From assembly GCA_022496205.1 (NCBI GenBank), contig WTXD01000008.1, positions 620,001 through 684,000 of the forward strand: a stretch of 64,000 bases of DNA, written 5' to 3'. A model generated the notes under the pieces. That model was not told the origin of the DNA, searched no databases, and saw only the letters and a program-made list of their open reading frames with translations. The position numbers and the translations under genes are program-made. This document shows, in pieces, positions 1-12,486 of the stretch (position 1 is its first letter; every line of letters starts with the position of its first letter). This stretch comes from Gloeopeniophorella convolvens (lineage: Eukaryota > Basidiomycota > Agaricomycetes > Russulales).

Positions 1-1795
1 CAGAGGCACGGAATGGAGCCGCGCTCATCGATCACATCTACATGGACGCGATGGGTTTCGGCATGGGCTGCTGCTGTCTCCAGTTGACGTTCCAATGTTG
101 CAATATAGAGCAATCAAGGCGCATGTATGATGCTCTCATCCCTATCGGGCCCATAATGGTACGTTGCTCTACGTATTCGAAGCTGCAATCTGTCTCATTA
201 CGTCTACAGCTGGCCCTGACAGCAGCGAGCCCACTTTGGCGTGGGTACCTCGCAGATGTAGATTGTAGATGGAATGTCATCGCAGGAAGCGTAGACGATC
301 GCACAGAAGAGGAGAGAGGGTTAAAGGTACGACATCCATGGTACACGTAAGGTACTGGACTCATCCAGACTTTTCGCCTAGCCTTTGAAAGAAAACAAGA
401 TGCAAATACCTAAATCTCGATACGATAGCGTCGACTTGTACATCTCGGAACAATGGATGAACCGCCCGGAGTACAACGATAGTCCCCTTCCCATCAACCA
501 GAGTATTTATGATCGCATGCGCAAACATGGTATGTACCGCCAGCGCAGAACTTCGCTGAGGACTGACGAGGTGCCGCGCAGGAATCGACGATCTCCTGTC
601 TAGACATATCGCCCATCTTTTTATTCGTGATCCTATCGTTATTTTCTTAGAGCTCATTGATCAGGATGACAGCAAGAGCACCGACCATTTCGAGGTTTGC
701 ATCCCCTGACGCCACCTCTCCGTGCATGGCTTGACAGTTCATGGTAGAACATACAATCTACAAACTGGCAAACTCTTAGATTCAAGCCGCCGCCACCAGA
801 TTCTCAGATCGGCTGGCGTGTCGAGTTCCGCAGTATGGAGGTCCAGATGACGGACTTTGAGAACGCCGCTTTCGCGGTGTTCATCGTGCTCCTGTCGCGC
901 GCGATCATGAGCATGAACCTCAACTTCTACGTACCCATCTCCAAGGTGCTCCACCCTCAATTCCCCACGCACCGAACCGCCAGTCTAATAATGCGCAGGT
1001 CGACGAGAACATGCGCCGCGCGCAGCAGCGCGACGCCGTGCACCAGTCCAAGTTCTACTTCCGGCGCGAAGTCTTCACGCCCGCGTCGCGCGTCAACTCG
1101 GGCGCCGCGACGCCGATGTCGCGCACGTCCTCATCCTCCGGCGCGCCCTCCCCGACCTCGCCGAACGGCGCCAACGGGACCAACGGCGCTACGAACGGCT
1201 TCCACGCGCCGCAGCACCACTACCCGAAGCAGCGCGTGATGCCGAACTGCTTCCCGCCGCCCCCGCCGCCGGACGAGGGCCTGCCCGGCGGGAGCGTGAG
1301 TGAGGAGTACGCGGAGTACACCATGGACGAGATCATCAACGGCCGGGTGCGCCCTTCTCGCCCTCCTCTTCTGTGATACGTGTGCTGATGCGTGCGCGCG
1401 TGAGCAGGGCGACGCATTCCCGGGCCTCGTCGGCCTCGTCGAGGCGTACCTCGGCACGCTCGACATGTGCGCGGCCGAGGAGCGCAAGATCGCGAGCTAC
1501 CTCGACCTCATCCGCCGGCGCGCGAGCGGCGCGCTCAAGACGCCCGCGACGTGGATCCGCGAGTTTGTGCGCGCGCACCCGGCGTACAAGCACGACTCGG
1601 TCGTGAGCCAGGAGATCAACTACGATCTCATGGTCGCCGTGGACGAGATGTGCGTCTTCGCTGCTGATCTTCCGTCGCTCCTCCGTCCTCACGAGCGCGC
1701 GCATTTGCAGAGAGCGCGGGGTGCGCCGGGCGCCAGACTTGTTGCCCGAGGACTACGTTGGCGGTGACAAAGACTCTGGTTCGATAGATGGATGA
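1..1795 (+). CDS. GSH1: Glutamate-cysteine ligase catalytic subunit (partial, 5' end outside window)
   Basis: This enzyme makes gamma-glutamylcysteine from L-glutamate, L-cysteine and ATP, the rate-limiting cytosolic step of glutathione synthesis. The reading frame is already open at base 3 and the family blocks appear in order: [17 protein letters not shown], then [50 protein letters not shown], the [16 protein letters not shown] block, and a C-terminal [20 protein letters not shown] segment. Seven GT-AG introns are read at 159-209, 327-381, 530-581, 695-747, 946-998, 1347-1407 and 1650-1710. Spliced, about 467 residues remain, the C-terminal two thirds of a fungal Gsh1. The last intron rebuilds [18 protein letters not shown] before a TGA at 1793-1795. 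A Ser/Ala/Gly-rich insert near 1100-1250 is low-complexity and probably lineage-specific. No frame damage is seen. Confidence 0.95.
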
Positions 1796-2025
1796 TTCGG
1801 GATTCAGGACTCGGTTCTTCTCGGTCGTGTGCAGGGTGTAGCCAATATTTATATATACTTGGATTTGTAGAGCCAGCAGACTAGAGAGCGAGCACAGGGC
1901 GAAAGCGTCGGGCTATTTATCGCAAACAGCGTTATATCATTTTTATTAGCTGAACAAGATGGGGCAAACAGCAACAGCAGCGATACAACAAACAAGCACG
2001 ACACGATACGCGGTACGGGCGGCGC

Positions 2026-5000
2026 TCAGAACCCGCTGGCGGTGACGCGCAGCTGCTCGAGCTTCTTGAGCACCTCGCTGACGGTGCGGTCGAGCTCGCC
2101 CGCAATCGCACTCTGTTTCGCGGGCGGCAAGCGCGCGAACGTCTCGCACAGGTCGCCGTCGACGGCTGCCTTGACGGGTACGTAGTACCCGCGCCACGCG
2201 AGGTGGTCGCGCCCGACGGTGCTCGTCTGCTCCGTGCGGATGTGCTGCTCGAGCGTCGTGATGAAGTCGACGTCCTCCTTGGACGCGAGCGGGACGAGCA
2301 CACCGATCGTGCCGTGCAGCCCCGTGTAGAGCAGCACCTCGCGCCCGCCGGCCACCAGCGCGGCCTTGTGGATGCTCGTGACGAGGTCGCCGACGTGGAA
2401 GTGCGCGAGCAGCTGCGTCTTGTGCGGCGCGCCCATGAAGAGGCCCTTCTCGTGCAGGATGCCTGCACCGGTCGGGTCGTCGTCGACCTGGTCGGACACC
2501 TTCGAGTCGAGCCGGTTCACGAACACGTTCCCGAAGCGGTCGCCCGCGGCAACGGTCGTGTAGTCCACCATTGTTGAGCAGGTGATCCAACGCGGCTGCG
2601 AGTCGTCCGCGAAAATGAGTAACCGGTTCTCGGGCGCCTTGTAGACGGCGTAGTACATCGATTCTTGCATGTCACCGACGAGAATGCGCGAGCCTTGCGT
2701 GGCGAGAGTGACAATGGCAGAACCGAAAGACTGGAATATGAAAGTGAGTAAAAGAAGCCAGCCCGAGCACTCCGCGGCGTACCTTATTCTCCGCTTTCCG
2801 CAGCATTTTCTTCTTGCCAATATCGTATACCCTCAGCGCCTTGCCAACACCACCAACCAATCGTCCCTGGAACGCAAGCAACGCAAGCGGAACGTCATCG
2901 ATTTCCGTCTGCACAGCGTCAGTCGCCGATCCCGAGCGTGATTCAACTCGGAGAGCACACCTTGTGCACCAACTCCAAGCCGGTCCCCTCACCCGTGAAC
3001 TTGTACACCCGCAAGAACCCACTCGTACACGACCGCGGCGCAAGCAGCGTATCTTGCGCCGTGCCCACAACGAGGTGCAGCTCGTTGTTGCGCGCCTCGA
3101 AAGGCACGACGGCGAGCGAAAACGCAGCTTCGTTATTGTCGAGGTGGATCACGCTGACCGTTTTGTTCTGCCCGGCAGGGAATTATCAGTATATCTTCGC
3201 TCCGACGCTGAAGGAGGGTGGGATGCTCACCTCGACTGGGTCGACAATCCGCACGCACGAGCCCCACGTACCCGCTTCCGCACGCGGGTGCCCGAACTGG
3301 TCAAGTGGCAAGTCGAGCAGACCCTGGTCGACCTCCTTGCCCTTCGACTGCTGCAAGACGCGCATATAGTCATTATGCAGCATTCACGCTGATAATCGTA
3401 GATACACACGAGTTCCAGCGTCTTCACGCGCACCGCCTCCTCGCCCAGCACACGGTGGTCCGACTCGGCGATGTAGAAGTAGCTGTTGCCCGGGTGCGTG
3501 ACGAACTTGCGCGGCGTGTATGAGAGTGGAAGGGCGTCCTGCTTCAGTTTCGTGCCTAGTTTTGGTATTTGGAAGATCCTTTACAGCAAGATATCAGCAA
3601 CACGTCTCGAAAACCCAAACCATCATCGAGAAAAAAGAAGATTCAGTAGGAACAATTGGTATGAAAAGTTTCTTCGGCATGGATATGGGTTCTTAGACCC
3701 TCCGATTCCGTTGTGCTCATCTCGTAGGCGGCCGCAAAGACCGCGCACAGGAAGGTACAGAATAGATTCTCACCGTAATACATTGCCCGTTATGCCGATC
3801 AGGCCCTCCGGACACAGCTCCGCCGAGAAACTCCACGCATAGTCGAGCGTGTCGAAGATAAGCGGAGTGAAGTGCATCAGGTTCTGGTGCGTGTAATTGA
3901 GCCACGTCCGGGACGATAGCGCCAGGATCGCGGGCTGTGACTTGATCTGCACGCGGATGAGGCGAACCGGGCGCGTGCCCAAGAATCTGCATTTTCAGTT
4001 AATACCCCACGCTCCTGGAAGGCGAAGCGCGCGCATACCTGGTTCGCGTATCCGTGAGCTGCCCGCTCACGGGGTCCAGCACAGTGCGAAGCAGTACACC
4101 CGTCTGCAAGCCGATGTTGACAAACATTGTCGGCTGATTGCGGTTGATGCCCGCATCGAGCATGTCTGCGATACAGATCGACGACGGCGGAGACGTGAGC
4201 GCTTGCAGGCTGATCGTCTCGAGTGTGCTCTCCGGGTCGAGTGAGATGATGCGGACAGTCTGGTCCTCGCAACCGACCGCCTGCACCTTGCGCGTCAGTC
4301 GACGGTCCCGATGCACTCGAAGGATGAAGAGCGTACAAGATATGGCGTGCGTTGCCGCCCTTCAGGCACCTCCCCGATGCTCATTGCGAGCACCGTGCTG
4401 CCCATCGCCTTGCGGTCCTGGTACTCGTTCAACTGCCCGTCAAGGTCCAGCTCGAAGTACACAAGCTCGGCTGAGCTCAGTGCGACGACGACTTGGCGCT
4501 TGTTTGTGGTCGCTGCCACGATGGTCTTGCCCGACGGCACCCGCCACTCGTTGACCCGGCGGTCTGATAGGACGTGCCGGATTCCCTGAGGATGTACCTG
4601 CAGCAGCGCGTCGTCGCCGATCTGCTGCACCGCGAGCGTTGGCGCGGACGAGAGGAAGCCGGTGTCTTGTACCTCTTCAATGTTCTCACCGATGGAGAGG
4701 ACGAGCGTGCCGTTGACGAAGGAGAGGATAATGTACGAGTCGTAGACGTCTACACGAGAGTGAGCTTGTGGGAATTTCGACACGTATGTATAAAGACCTA
4801 CCCTCACTCCCAACCTTGACTGTCCAGACGGCGTTCGGAATACCGGGTAAGTCGGAGCTCACGGTCTCCTCTACTTCCAACCCGTGCCGTAGCGTTCGGA
4901 GCATGCTCCGCGAGCCACGTCCATTGAGGGTGAAGATCTGAGGTGTATCAGAATTAGGGTGCAAATTCAAGACCTTGGCATCGAGGATCGGATTGAGCGA

Positions 5001-6468
5001 TTCGATTTCGTCTGCAAGCGCCAGATTCTCGAGCGGCCGCGGTCGGAAGTATGCGCGAGGAAGTGGATGCGTGGGTTGCGCCATCCCATATGCGGGGTAG
5101 TCACGCGAGCTGCATTCTGCCTCATTGTCGTCGTCTCCCAGCTTTTGAAACTGGTACAATTGCCTAGAAAAGAAAGGTTCGCGTCAACTCGATATGAGAG
5201 GCAAAATTCAACAACACGCACTGGTTACCGAACTCGGACGCGACGAAAAGAAAACCTGATTTCAGAATGCACAGGCTAGACGCGACAGGTACAGTGTCAA
5301 AGTACTTGATTTTAAGCGCTTTGACTTCTTCCTCCTCGTGTTCGATCGTGATCTTATACAGATCCCCCTCCTCGCTCTGAAGAAGGAAGAAGAAGGCGCC
5401 CTGTCCGCGGCACAATCAGCGGCGCCACGTGTGATACGACAACGAGAATGTTTGACCTTCATTTTGTGCATCACAGCAGCGATGATGATGATGCCACGCT
5501 CCGTGTCGCGGAAGGGATGCCTTCGTCGGGGAATGGGTACACGGTGTTGTGGCGCGTCTGCATTACGATAGATGATGTGGTCTTCTGTGCAGACAAGTAC
5601 ACCGGAAGGCCCATCGAAGCGCTCTGACGATGCAAGCTGCCCACCAGGGACCTGGACAAGGAAATTCGCGCGCGGGTCCGTTGGCTCGCTCCATTTGCGT
5701 ACGACATGATTCAGACCGAGGTCGAGCTCATAGTACGTCAGCAGCTACGCACATCATCAGCACATGGGCAGCAAATGGGAAGGAGGGCACACTTTGCTAG
5801 CGTTCGCGGCCGCCTCGCCTGTCGGGTCCTGGTCCGCTTCAGTATAGTCGACCTCAAGCGCGGCAAACATAGGATTCTCAAACCCAACATCAACGCCAAC
5901 GATGTGGTGGATGATGGATGAATTTCTGTGCGCCTCCAGAGGGGATGAAATGGTGAGATTGGCTGCGGCGTCACGGTTGAGGATGTAGACGAGCTTCGCC
6001 TTTTCCGTAGCGGCAACCATAACGGCACGGCCCTTAGGGTCGGTTGCAAGATACTGGCCAGGGACGATACGACGCGCACCCGACTTGCCAAATGTCTCTT
6101 GATGGACCTTGACGAAGCTACTCGTGCGGGGGTCATAGTCGAGGATGACGATGCGGCCCGAGTCCGACCCTACAATGGCGTAGTCTGAGGCGGGTGAGTA
6201 CTGAGTGCACAAGGACAGATACTCACGAGGGCTAGGGCTTACCCTTGGTCCCGCCGGTGAGACGGAAGGCGGCTAGGGAACGGATGGAGCCGAAGACGTC
6301 CGTTGCAACGACGGTGGATAATTTTCCGGTTTGGACATCGGGACGGAGGAGCTGGAGTCGTGTGCCATGAGAGATGATAATTTCCTGCGTCCTTGCACCA
6401 GAAAAATTGCCCACGATAGCCTGTGGCGATGCGGTGGGAGGTTGGAGGGTCAAGTTGTAGAGGTGCAT
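2026..6468 (-). CDS. RSE1: Splicing factor 3B subunit 3 (SF3B3 / SAP130 / Rse1)
   Basis: This nuclear beta-propeller scaffold belongs to the SF3b complex of the U2 snRNP, which helps recognise the intron branch site. It reads from MHLYNLTLQ at 6468 through [14 protein letters not shown], the [18 protein letters not shown] block, [34 protein letters not shown], the [13 protein letters not shown] block, [39 protein letters not shown], and ends [17 protein letters not shown] ... [11 protein letters not shown] with TGA at 2026-2028. Many short introns interrupt it; one at 3579-3773 is unusually long (195 nt), and those at 3351-3409 and 3168-3230 are typical. The full-length order matches the roughly 1,200-residue family and no lesion is seen. 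Two damaged pieces of this gene lie elsewhere in the window (11600-11770 and 18656-19884). Confidence 0.95.
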
Positions 6469-8595
6469 TGCCGTTCGACCACGAAGACCGTGAAAGAGCG
6501 CGCGCCAGCGCGTCTCATGGCACAGTCGCTTACATACTCAACGTCAACATCGACGCGTGCCAGTGCCCCAATCGACTTATGTAGTCGTCCGGATTGCCCG
6601 CACTGGTGAAATTTGGGCCCTACATGCCACCGACGCCCAGCTCTTCTAGAAGGTCCAGAAGACGGGATATCATAAGATATACCCAGAGCCTCAATACATC
6701 GGCACCTCTCTTTCTACCAGCCTCCTGGAACTCTCTACCTCGCGCCGCTGCGTCTCCACTGGCCGCCGCCTGCTCTCGAGGCTTGTAACTACCTCTGCAG
6801 ACCTTGGTGCTTGTCATCTCAGGGGGAATCTGGGCTTCTGTGTACATAAGTTGCATTCGAGTTGTGCGAGGGGTGCAGTGCCCTTGGCACTACATGCTAC
6901 TATCGCGGCACATATACCAAAGTGGCGACTGCCAACCCTTCATCTCTTCGTCCCCTTTCCTCGGAATGCTTAACCGCGACGCTTCTTCTCTGCCACTAAG
7001 TCTCTTTTAGCTACTACATCCTCTTCATGTAAGTGATTTTTACTGGACGAGGGAGTACTTTGACATGACTTACAGTATTGTGCATACATGCTCCCCTCCC
7101 CCCTCCCCCACTCCCCTTTCTGAATTTGAAGGCCCAGATGCAAGCCAGTAGTCCTGTATTAGTACCTATGCGGGGCGGCAGTGGCGCATGACGAGGGTAA
7201 TTTACCAGTGGCACCGAGAACAGGACCTGACCATAAGACAGACAACGTATAATATCAAGCTCTGGAATATGGCATGTTCAAAAATATCAGAGGCAACGAA
7301 GTTTCAAGGAAAGGAAACAGTACGGAACTTGTTTGGTTAGGAACTTCCTTGTTGGACCTCGAAAACGACTGATGCGGAAGTTGATAGGCATGTGAGGGTT
7401 TCATTTCGCCGCCTGCCGTGACAAATCTGATGATTCGTAGAAGCTGATACAGGAGGTGGCACCACAGCCCCTTCGTGGGTGCCCGGTGCATGCCATTGTG
7501 GGCTTTGCCAGGCTCGTCGCAAGAGTGTGCTGCGAGATCCGTGTGCCGATGCATGCACTTCGAGGCTGGAACAAAAACACAAGGGGTCGTCTCACTGAGA
7601 CTCAGCTGGTAGTGTGTGGCCGGCGCCGCTAACAGTGTGTTGTGCTGACAAGGTCGGGAAAGGTAGACAGGAGCCTCCAAGATCTGTCTGCCATGGCGGG
7701 ACGGTGAGACGTCCAAGGTGACCGGTGACCGTACGGGGAGCGTGCAGCTGCACAAGCCACGAGGTCGCCAAACCATCGTGCCTCAGGATAACTCGGGACC
7801 CTAGCACCGTCAAGCGCGTCAAGGATAAATCGAAGACATTCGACTTCGGCGACCGGGCCTCTTCATGCTGCGTTGGTAAGTAGCTTCTGTTTGTAGGTGT
7901 CCTCCTCAACTTGTCACCCTCTTCTCTGTCACGCAGCTAAGCGCTGACCACCACTCGGAGACAAGGAACACAGGCGTACCTAATCCACAGACTTTGCCGC
8001 TGAAGCGCTGATCACCTGAAGGGAGTTAAGGTGCCATCCGTAAGTTGAGCCGCAGAGATTCGGGCCGCGGCCCACGCAATGTGATTCCCTCCAGGACTCC
8101 CTTTCAGCCCAAACTTTCCATAGGGAACCCGCTCGAGGGTGCCGTTGCGCTGCACGCGCATCTATATTTTCGTTCAACTGTACTTATGTCGTAATATCCC
8201 ACAGTTTGGCGCACTTTCATGACCAACGACCAATGGCCGGGCAACGGGATTGAACGTCTTTGGGCATGGCAGCAGACTCCGTATTATCCACCCACCATCA
8301 ATTCTCCTGCGTTCATATTACCTTGCCGCCCAGCACGGCATCTTATACTACACGTTCGACTTGCCAAAGCAATCCAAGATCGCACCACGTTGAACCCTGT
8401 ACCACCGTGAGTCAGTCGCACCTTCAACCTGCGAGGTCACAGCCTCGCGGCCGCATACGGTTCGGCTTCTCAGACGTATTGCCGCGTGTTTCTGGAGTAC
8501 TTAATCCCTCCTTTTCTGGCTCTCAGAGAGCATCTCGTTCCGCTGCATTACTATTCTCCGCACTTCCCTTGTAATACCCTAGCAATACTCTAGCT
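6469..8595. other. Intergenic stretch without recognisable gene
   Basis: About 2.1 kb separate the SF3B3 start from the next zinc-finger gene. Open frames exist (for example 7255-7776 on the minus strand) but are rich in Cys, His, Pro and Ser without any family motif, lack convincing splice continuations, and look like chance frames. The segment holds the 5' regions of SF3B3 (left) and of the gene at 8596 (right). No tRNA, repeat array or transposase remnant was recognised. Confidence 0.5.
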
Positions 8596-10053
8596 ATGTC
8601 CCACAATTACGATAGTCACGCAAGGTCGTTGAGACCGAACCCCACTGGCGGCGACCCTCATATTGGTTCGTCGTTTTCGGAACAGGGTAGGACTACATTA
8701 CCTCCGCTCACTATAGCGTTCCCAACCTCTGACTCTCCAGGTTTGTCATCTGATGTTGCTCCAACACATGTGGACTCAATCTTCGGGTCTTCCGATAGTC
8801 ACCGACAACTATCTAGGTCATTACCTGTCTCACCAACACTCTACTCCAGTGCCATACGACCTCCACTACTGTTCGTCGTATCATTTGAGATATCTGGCTG
8901 TTGGTTCACTGATTTTTACCACCAGACGCGTCCGCTCAGCAGCCGCCTCAAACTGGATACCCAGGCTATGCGACCCCGACCCCGTACCAGCAACTCTCCG
9001 ACACGAGATACGCTAGTGGCCAAGCGTACAGTTCTCCCAGAGTTTCGCCTTCTTCTGGTGCCACCGACCCAAGGAGACTCCCGCCTCTGAGCGTACCGAT
9101 AAACGACATATGGCCAAGCGCCCAGTACTGTGATTTACCATGGCATGCTGATATGCAGATGTCGGGTGCAGCCAACGACATGCGATCTCCGCACGTCGGA
9201 TACTCCAGCGCCCTACTTAGCCCCGTCAGTATCTGCAGTACCAGTCTCTGGCAACAACCACCTATACATCCGGTCATAGTCCTTCCAGAGGCACAGTCTC
9301 CACGGCTGCGGGTGCTGATCCGCACTACCACCAGCCGATGCGCCAAAGCGAACGCACCACCACCATAGACCCGCGACTTCTGCGATGTCTGTCAAGGACC
9401 CTGGGTTTGCTTCGCCCATTCTTGGTTCAGAGATGCGGCACTCGAAAGAGCTGCATCTACCAGTGGCCGCTTATGATGCACCTCCGACGGCCCCTCACGA
9501 ATTAACACCCGTATCTACCGAAGTGAGTGTCATCGTTGAACGTGGACAGGGCATGTACTTACCTTCATGTATGCAGGAGATGCCGGGCGCGGGTTCGACG
9601 GACGTCCAACCCGTCCTGGGCCTAGCCATATCTCCCAAGCGCCAACTCACAGAAATATCCGGGCATGTGGTTGACTACGGCTACTCCCACGGCACCAAGG
9701 CCCCCGACAGACCCCCAAACCCCCGGAGGCATAGACTTGCGACGTCCCAAAGCCACGATCGTATACACAGGACCAAAACGTCCCGCCTTCCTTGCCCCGA
9801 CTGCCCCAAGCGTTGCGGAAGGAAGCAAGAGCTCAAGCGCCATGTCTTTGAGAGACATGATCCGGGAAAGCCTTTGGAGTGCCCCTTCTGCGCTGACTAC
9901 AAATGGAAGCGTAGCGACGCGATCAAGAAGCATATCCTAACCGTCCACAAGGACCACTTGAAGATGGACGAACTAGAAGAAATCTCTGCATTGAGAGGCT
10001 TCAGCCAGACGCTTGAGTACCTCGGGAAGTCGCGGACGATTTCAAACTTCTGA
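8596..10053 (+). CDS. C2H2-type zinc-finger protein (putative transcription factor), copy 1
   Basis: A nuclear DNA-binding role is inferred from two C-terminal zinc-finger-like units. The first runs CPDCPKRCGRKQELKRHVF to ERH, the second CPFCADYKWKRSDAIKKHIL to VH. The N-terminal half is Pro, Ser, Gln and Tyr rich and probably disordered. The start is the ATG at 8596. An intron with good consensus lies at 9523-9576, after HELTPVSTE. Further introns are needed around 8849-8925 and 9130-9220 to connect the Ser/Gln-rich exons, and those joins are uncertain. The finger region and its tail (DELEEISALRGFSQTLEYLGK) closely match the minus-strand gene at 12487-13274 (DEIRTLGGFHAVLRYLGK), so the two are paralogues facing each other. 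Target genes cannot be inferred. Confidence 0.7.
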
Positions 10054-10320
10054 GAGTCCGTATAAATTTCTAGGAGCTAGGGTCTACTGACTCTTCAAGC
10101 ATACTGCGTGATGTCTGGCGTGAGCAACGATGAATTGATATTGTAGAATAAAACATACGAACAAATATACAGTATGATTGTAGCCATCATACATACTCCA
10201 GCAACTGGGAGCTCTCTTCGTGTATCGCTTACTCATGTTTCATGAGGGACATCCTAGGAATCCTTATCGCATATGCGCGATGATCGGGGGAGGTCGTCAG
10301 CAAAAGAGGGAGGTCCATAC

Positions 10321-10863
10321 CTGCTTCATTGCGAGTATGGTAGATCGCCGGTAGACCGCTCCCTCACCAAACAAACGACGCCAAACGCACCTGGAATATG
10401 GTTAGGAGGCTCTGTGCTCTTGTGGGTCGCGAGAAAAACTCACTTTGACCGATGGTCTTTGATTTGACGAACACACTAACGTCGACCTTGCGACGTTGTT
10501 CTTGGAGATAGCCGTTTCGCTCCGGCGCCAACCCGCTCGGAGTTCCTCTTTCCGGGGCTCGGTCAAGCCCATGTTCAGCATGTCCCTTTTCATGGCGAGC
10601 CGCCGTTGTTCCCCTGAGGGAAGATGACGGAACGGAGGAAAGTAGAGGTTTTCGAAGTAGATCCTCGCAGAAACAACCTTCTCCAGCGTAGCCAAGGATG
10701 GCGTAATAACCCTCGGAGGCCTGGGCGCTGGCTGAGCGTCCACAGGAGGCCGTGCACTGGTCTTGTCTTCAGGCTCTTGTTCAGGATGAGCTGTGAGACC
10801 ACCACCCCAATGTGGAGTTTTTCGGACGACCAGGCATTCTGTCAGTGATAAAGAGGCGCACAT
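10321..10863 (-). pseudogene. AGC/NDR-type protein kinase fragment (N-terminal regulatory region and glycine loop)
   Basis: The minus strand encodes the N-terminal part of an NDR-like AGC serine/threonine kinase: SARIYFENLYFPPFRHLPS, then EQRRLAMKRDMLNMGLTEPR. After a one-base deletion, near 10507 where an ET-D-YL sequence is expected, the next frame gives YLQEQRRKVDVSVFVKSKTI. A retained intron (gtgagt to ccag) follows, then the glycine loop GAFGVVCLVRERSTGDL. A second small insertion breaks the segment that should hold the ATP-binding lysine (AMKQ), and the match ends at an intron donor at 10320. No catalytic loop, DFG motif or C-lobe follows. With two frameshifts and no remaining kinase domain, this is a dead gene fragment. 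It lies downstream of the zinc-finger gene at 8596-10053, on the opposite strand. The family call is by motif memory; exact subfamily is uncertain. Confidence 0.6.
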
Positions 10864-11599
10864 TCTCCCTCGCAGCTGTAGTGATTACAAAAGAGCTTGA
10901 TGTGCCAATGCCGTTGGCTACACGCAAAGGTGCATCCTCTCTGTTCGCTCTTCGGCCCTGTTCCGGTTTGAGGGCGCTCACAACCTCGTTGGTCGCACAA
11001 GCCTGGTTGGCCTCTTATTCGAGATTCGGTGGGGATGGCCCAACTCGGGTCTGGCAGGAATGGCCGTGTTTAGTGTGACTCGAGACACCAAGGACGGGAC
11101 GACGGACCACCCAGCTTGCCGAGGCCATCAGGACCCCGACGTTTCAGTAGACTTCCTTTCTAATCGATATCAGATGCATGCACTGAATGGCTGGTCGATG
11201 TTAATGCTCATAGGTAAAGAGGTCTAGCGATCACAAACGCACATGAAACCTACTGACATGTTGCACCGTGTTCAGCATGAACCAGGATACCCGTACACCA
11301 TGTACTTGCTGATTAGCCTTCTCGTTTTGGGGGATATGGGTATGAAGCTAGAAGGCGACGGCGCGTCGATAGGTGTCGTGGCAGGATGGCGATGAGGCGC
11401 AGCGTTTGTTTTCGGTTAAGTCCTCGTATCTCGTGCCAGCTACCGCACCTGGTGGAGGATCTGCGCTTGCTCCCCAAATGTATCGGGACGGAGAAGGAGT
11501 CGGTTAGTACGAGCGCGAGCAGGTCGTAGAATCCTTTATGGAAAATGGCGTCGCCACGTAATGTAGCGTGTCGTCAACAACGGCTCGGAGCAGGGATAC
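10864..11599. other. Non-coding stretch between gene fragments
   Basis: No conserved frame, RNA gene or clear repeat is seen here. It lies between the kinase fragment and a decayed SF3B3 piece, and may hold more decayed duplicated DNA too divergent to read by eye. Confidence 0.4.
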
Positions 11600-11770
11600 C
11601 ATAGGACGGGTGCGGGGTGCAGGATGTGACGAGGGGTCTCCGGCCGGTTCTTCCCGCTATGGCACCGGGGCGGGGAGAGAATGCTGTGCCATGGTTTAGA
11701 GGAGTTTCCTACGATAGCCTGGGGCGATGCGGCGGCGGTTGGAGATCGCGGAGGGCCAGAGGATCCCGCG
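11600..11770 (-). pseudogene. Decayed copy of the SF3B3 first exon
   Basis: On the minus strand the phrase ASPQAIVGN occurs at about 11705-11735, as in the SF3B3 N-terminus ([13 protein letters not shown]). At the DNA level a block with ACGATAGCC, GGCGATGCGG and GGTTGGAG matches 6411-6455 in the same order and orientation, and a TGTGCCATG match lies just to the left in both places. The copy lacks the start codon context and about 25 bases between those blocks, and cannot be translated as SF3B3. It is separate from the larger SF3B3 fragment at 18656-19884. The similarity is short and was judged by eye. Confidence 0.45.
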
Positions 11771-12486
11771 AAACAAAGGTTGACGTAATCGGGCGTCTGC
11801 CTCTGGGAGACATCTGAGAGCCGGCCTGTCCGGCCGGCCCGGCCCGGCCTGACCGGGAAAGCTTTGCCTTTGCGTTTGGCACCCACCCGACACCAACATG
11901 TCTGCGCACGCGCAATCCAACTCCGGTACGCGCCAGATTCGCACTAGATCATGCCCCGCGCCGCCCTACTACCCGAACCACAAGCTACCGAAGATAGGAC
12001 ATGCTGACAGTCGTGCACGCCTTCTTGAGCCAACCTGAGCCTGAACTTCACTTCCTCTTGGCATACCCGCTCCCGATATCGACAACCCCCGGGGCCATTA
12101 CTTCTATGCTCCCGCAAGCCCCCCAACCCTGCCGTGGCGTGCGTTCGTCGTGTCTAGGCGTGCGTTGTGCCCGTAGTGCCAGAGCATAAACTGACTTCTG
12201 TTTTTGGCGCGTCAGTCAAATCTTCACTGGTGTCGCATATTCTCGCCATTGCCCACATATCCCGTCCGTCCTTGATGGGTGCGTACTCATGACCGTGCAT
12301 GCAACCGGCTTTGGCCCCTATACTCAGCCAACACTCACCCATCAAGCAGGCGCAACATAACACACTGGCATAGACATACAGGGCACAGGATGCATACAAT
12401 AGTCCAGTCAAGGGATATCCGATACATATAGGAGAAAGCTCGCAGTCGCACCTTTGGACCCTGATACCCTATCGTATTACTGGTGC
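11771..12486. other. Intergenic stretch with no recognised feature
   Basis: About 0.7 kb downstream of the minus-strand zinc-finger gene. It contains a run of GGCC/CCGG-type bases near 11820-11850 and no conserved open frame. Confidence 0.4.

Noticed and set aside
7255..7776. 173-codon minus-strand frame
   Set aside because: No motif, odd composition (many Cys, His, Ser), no promoter or splice context; likely chance.
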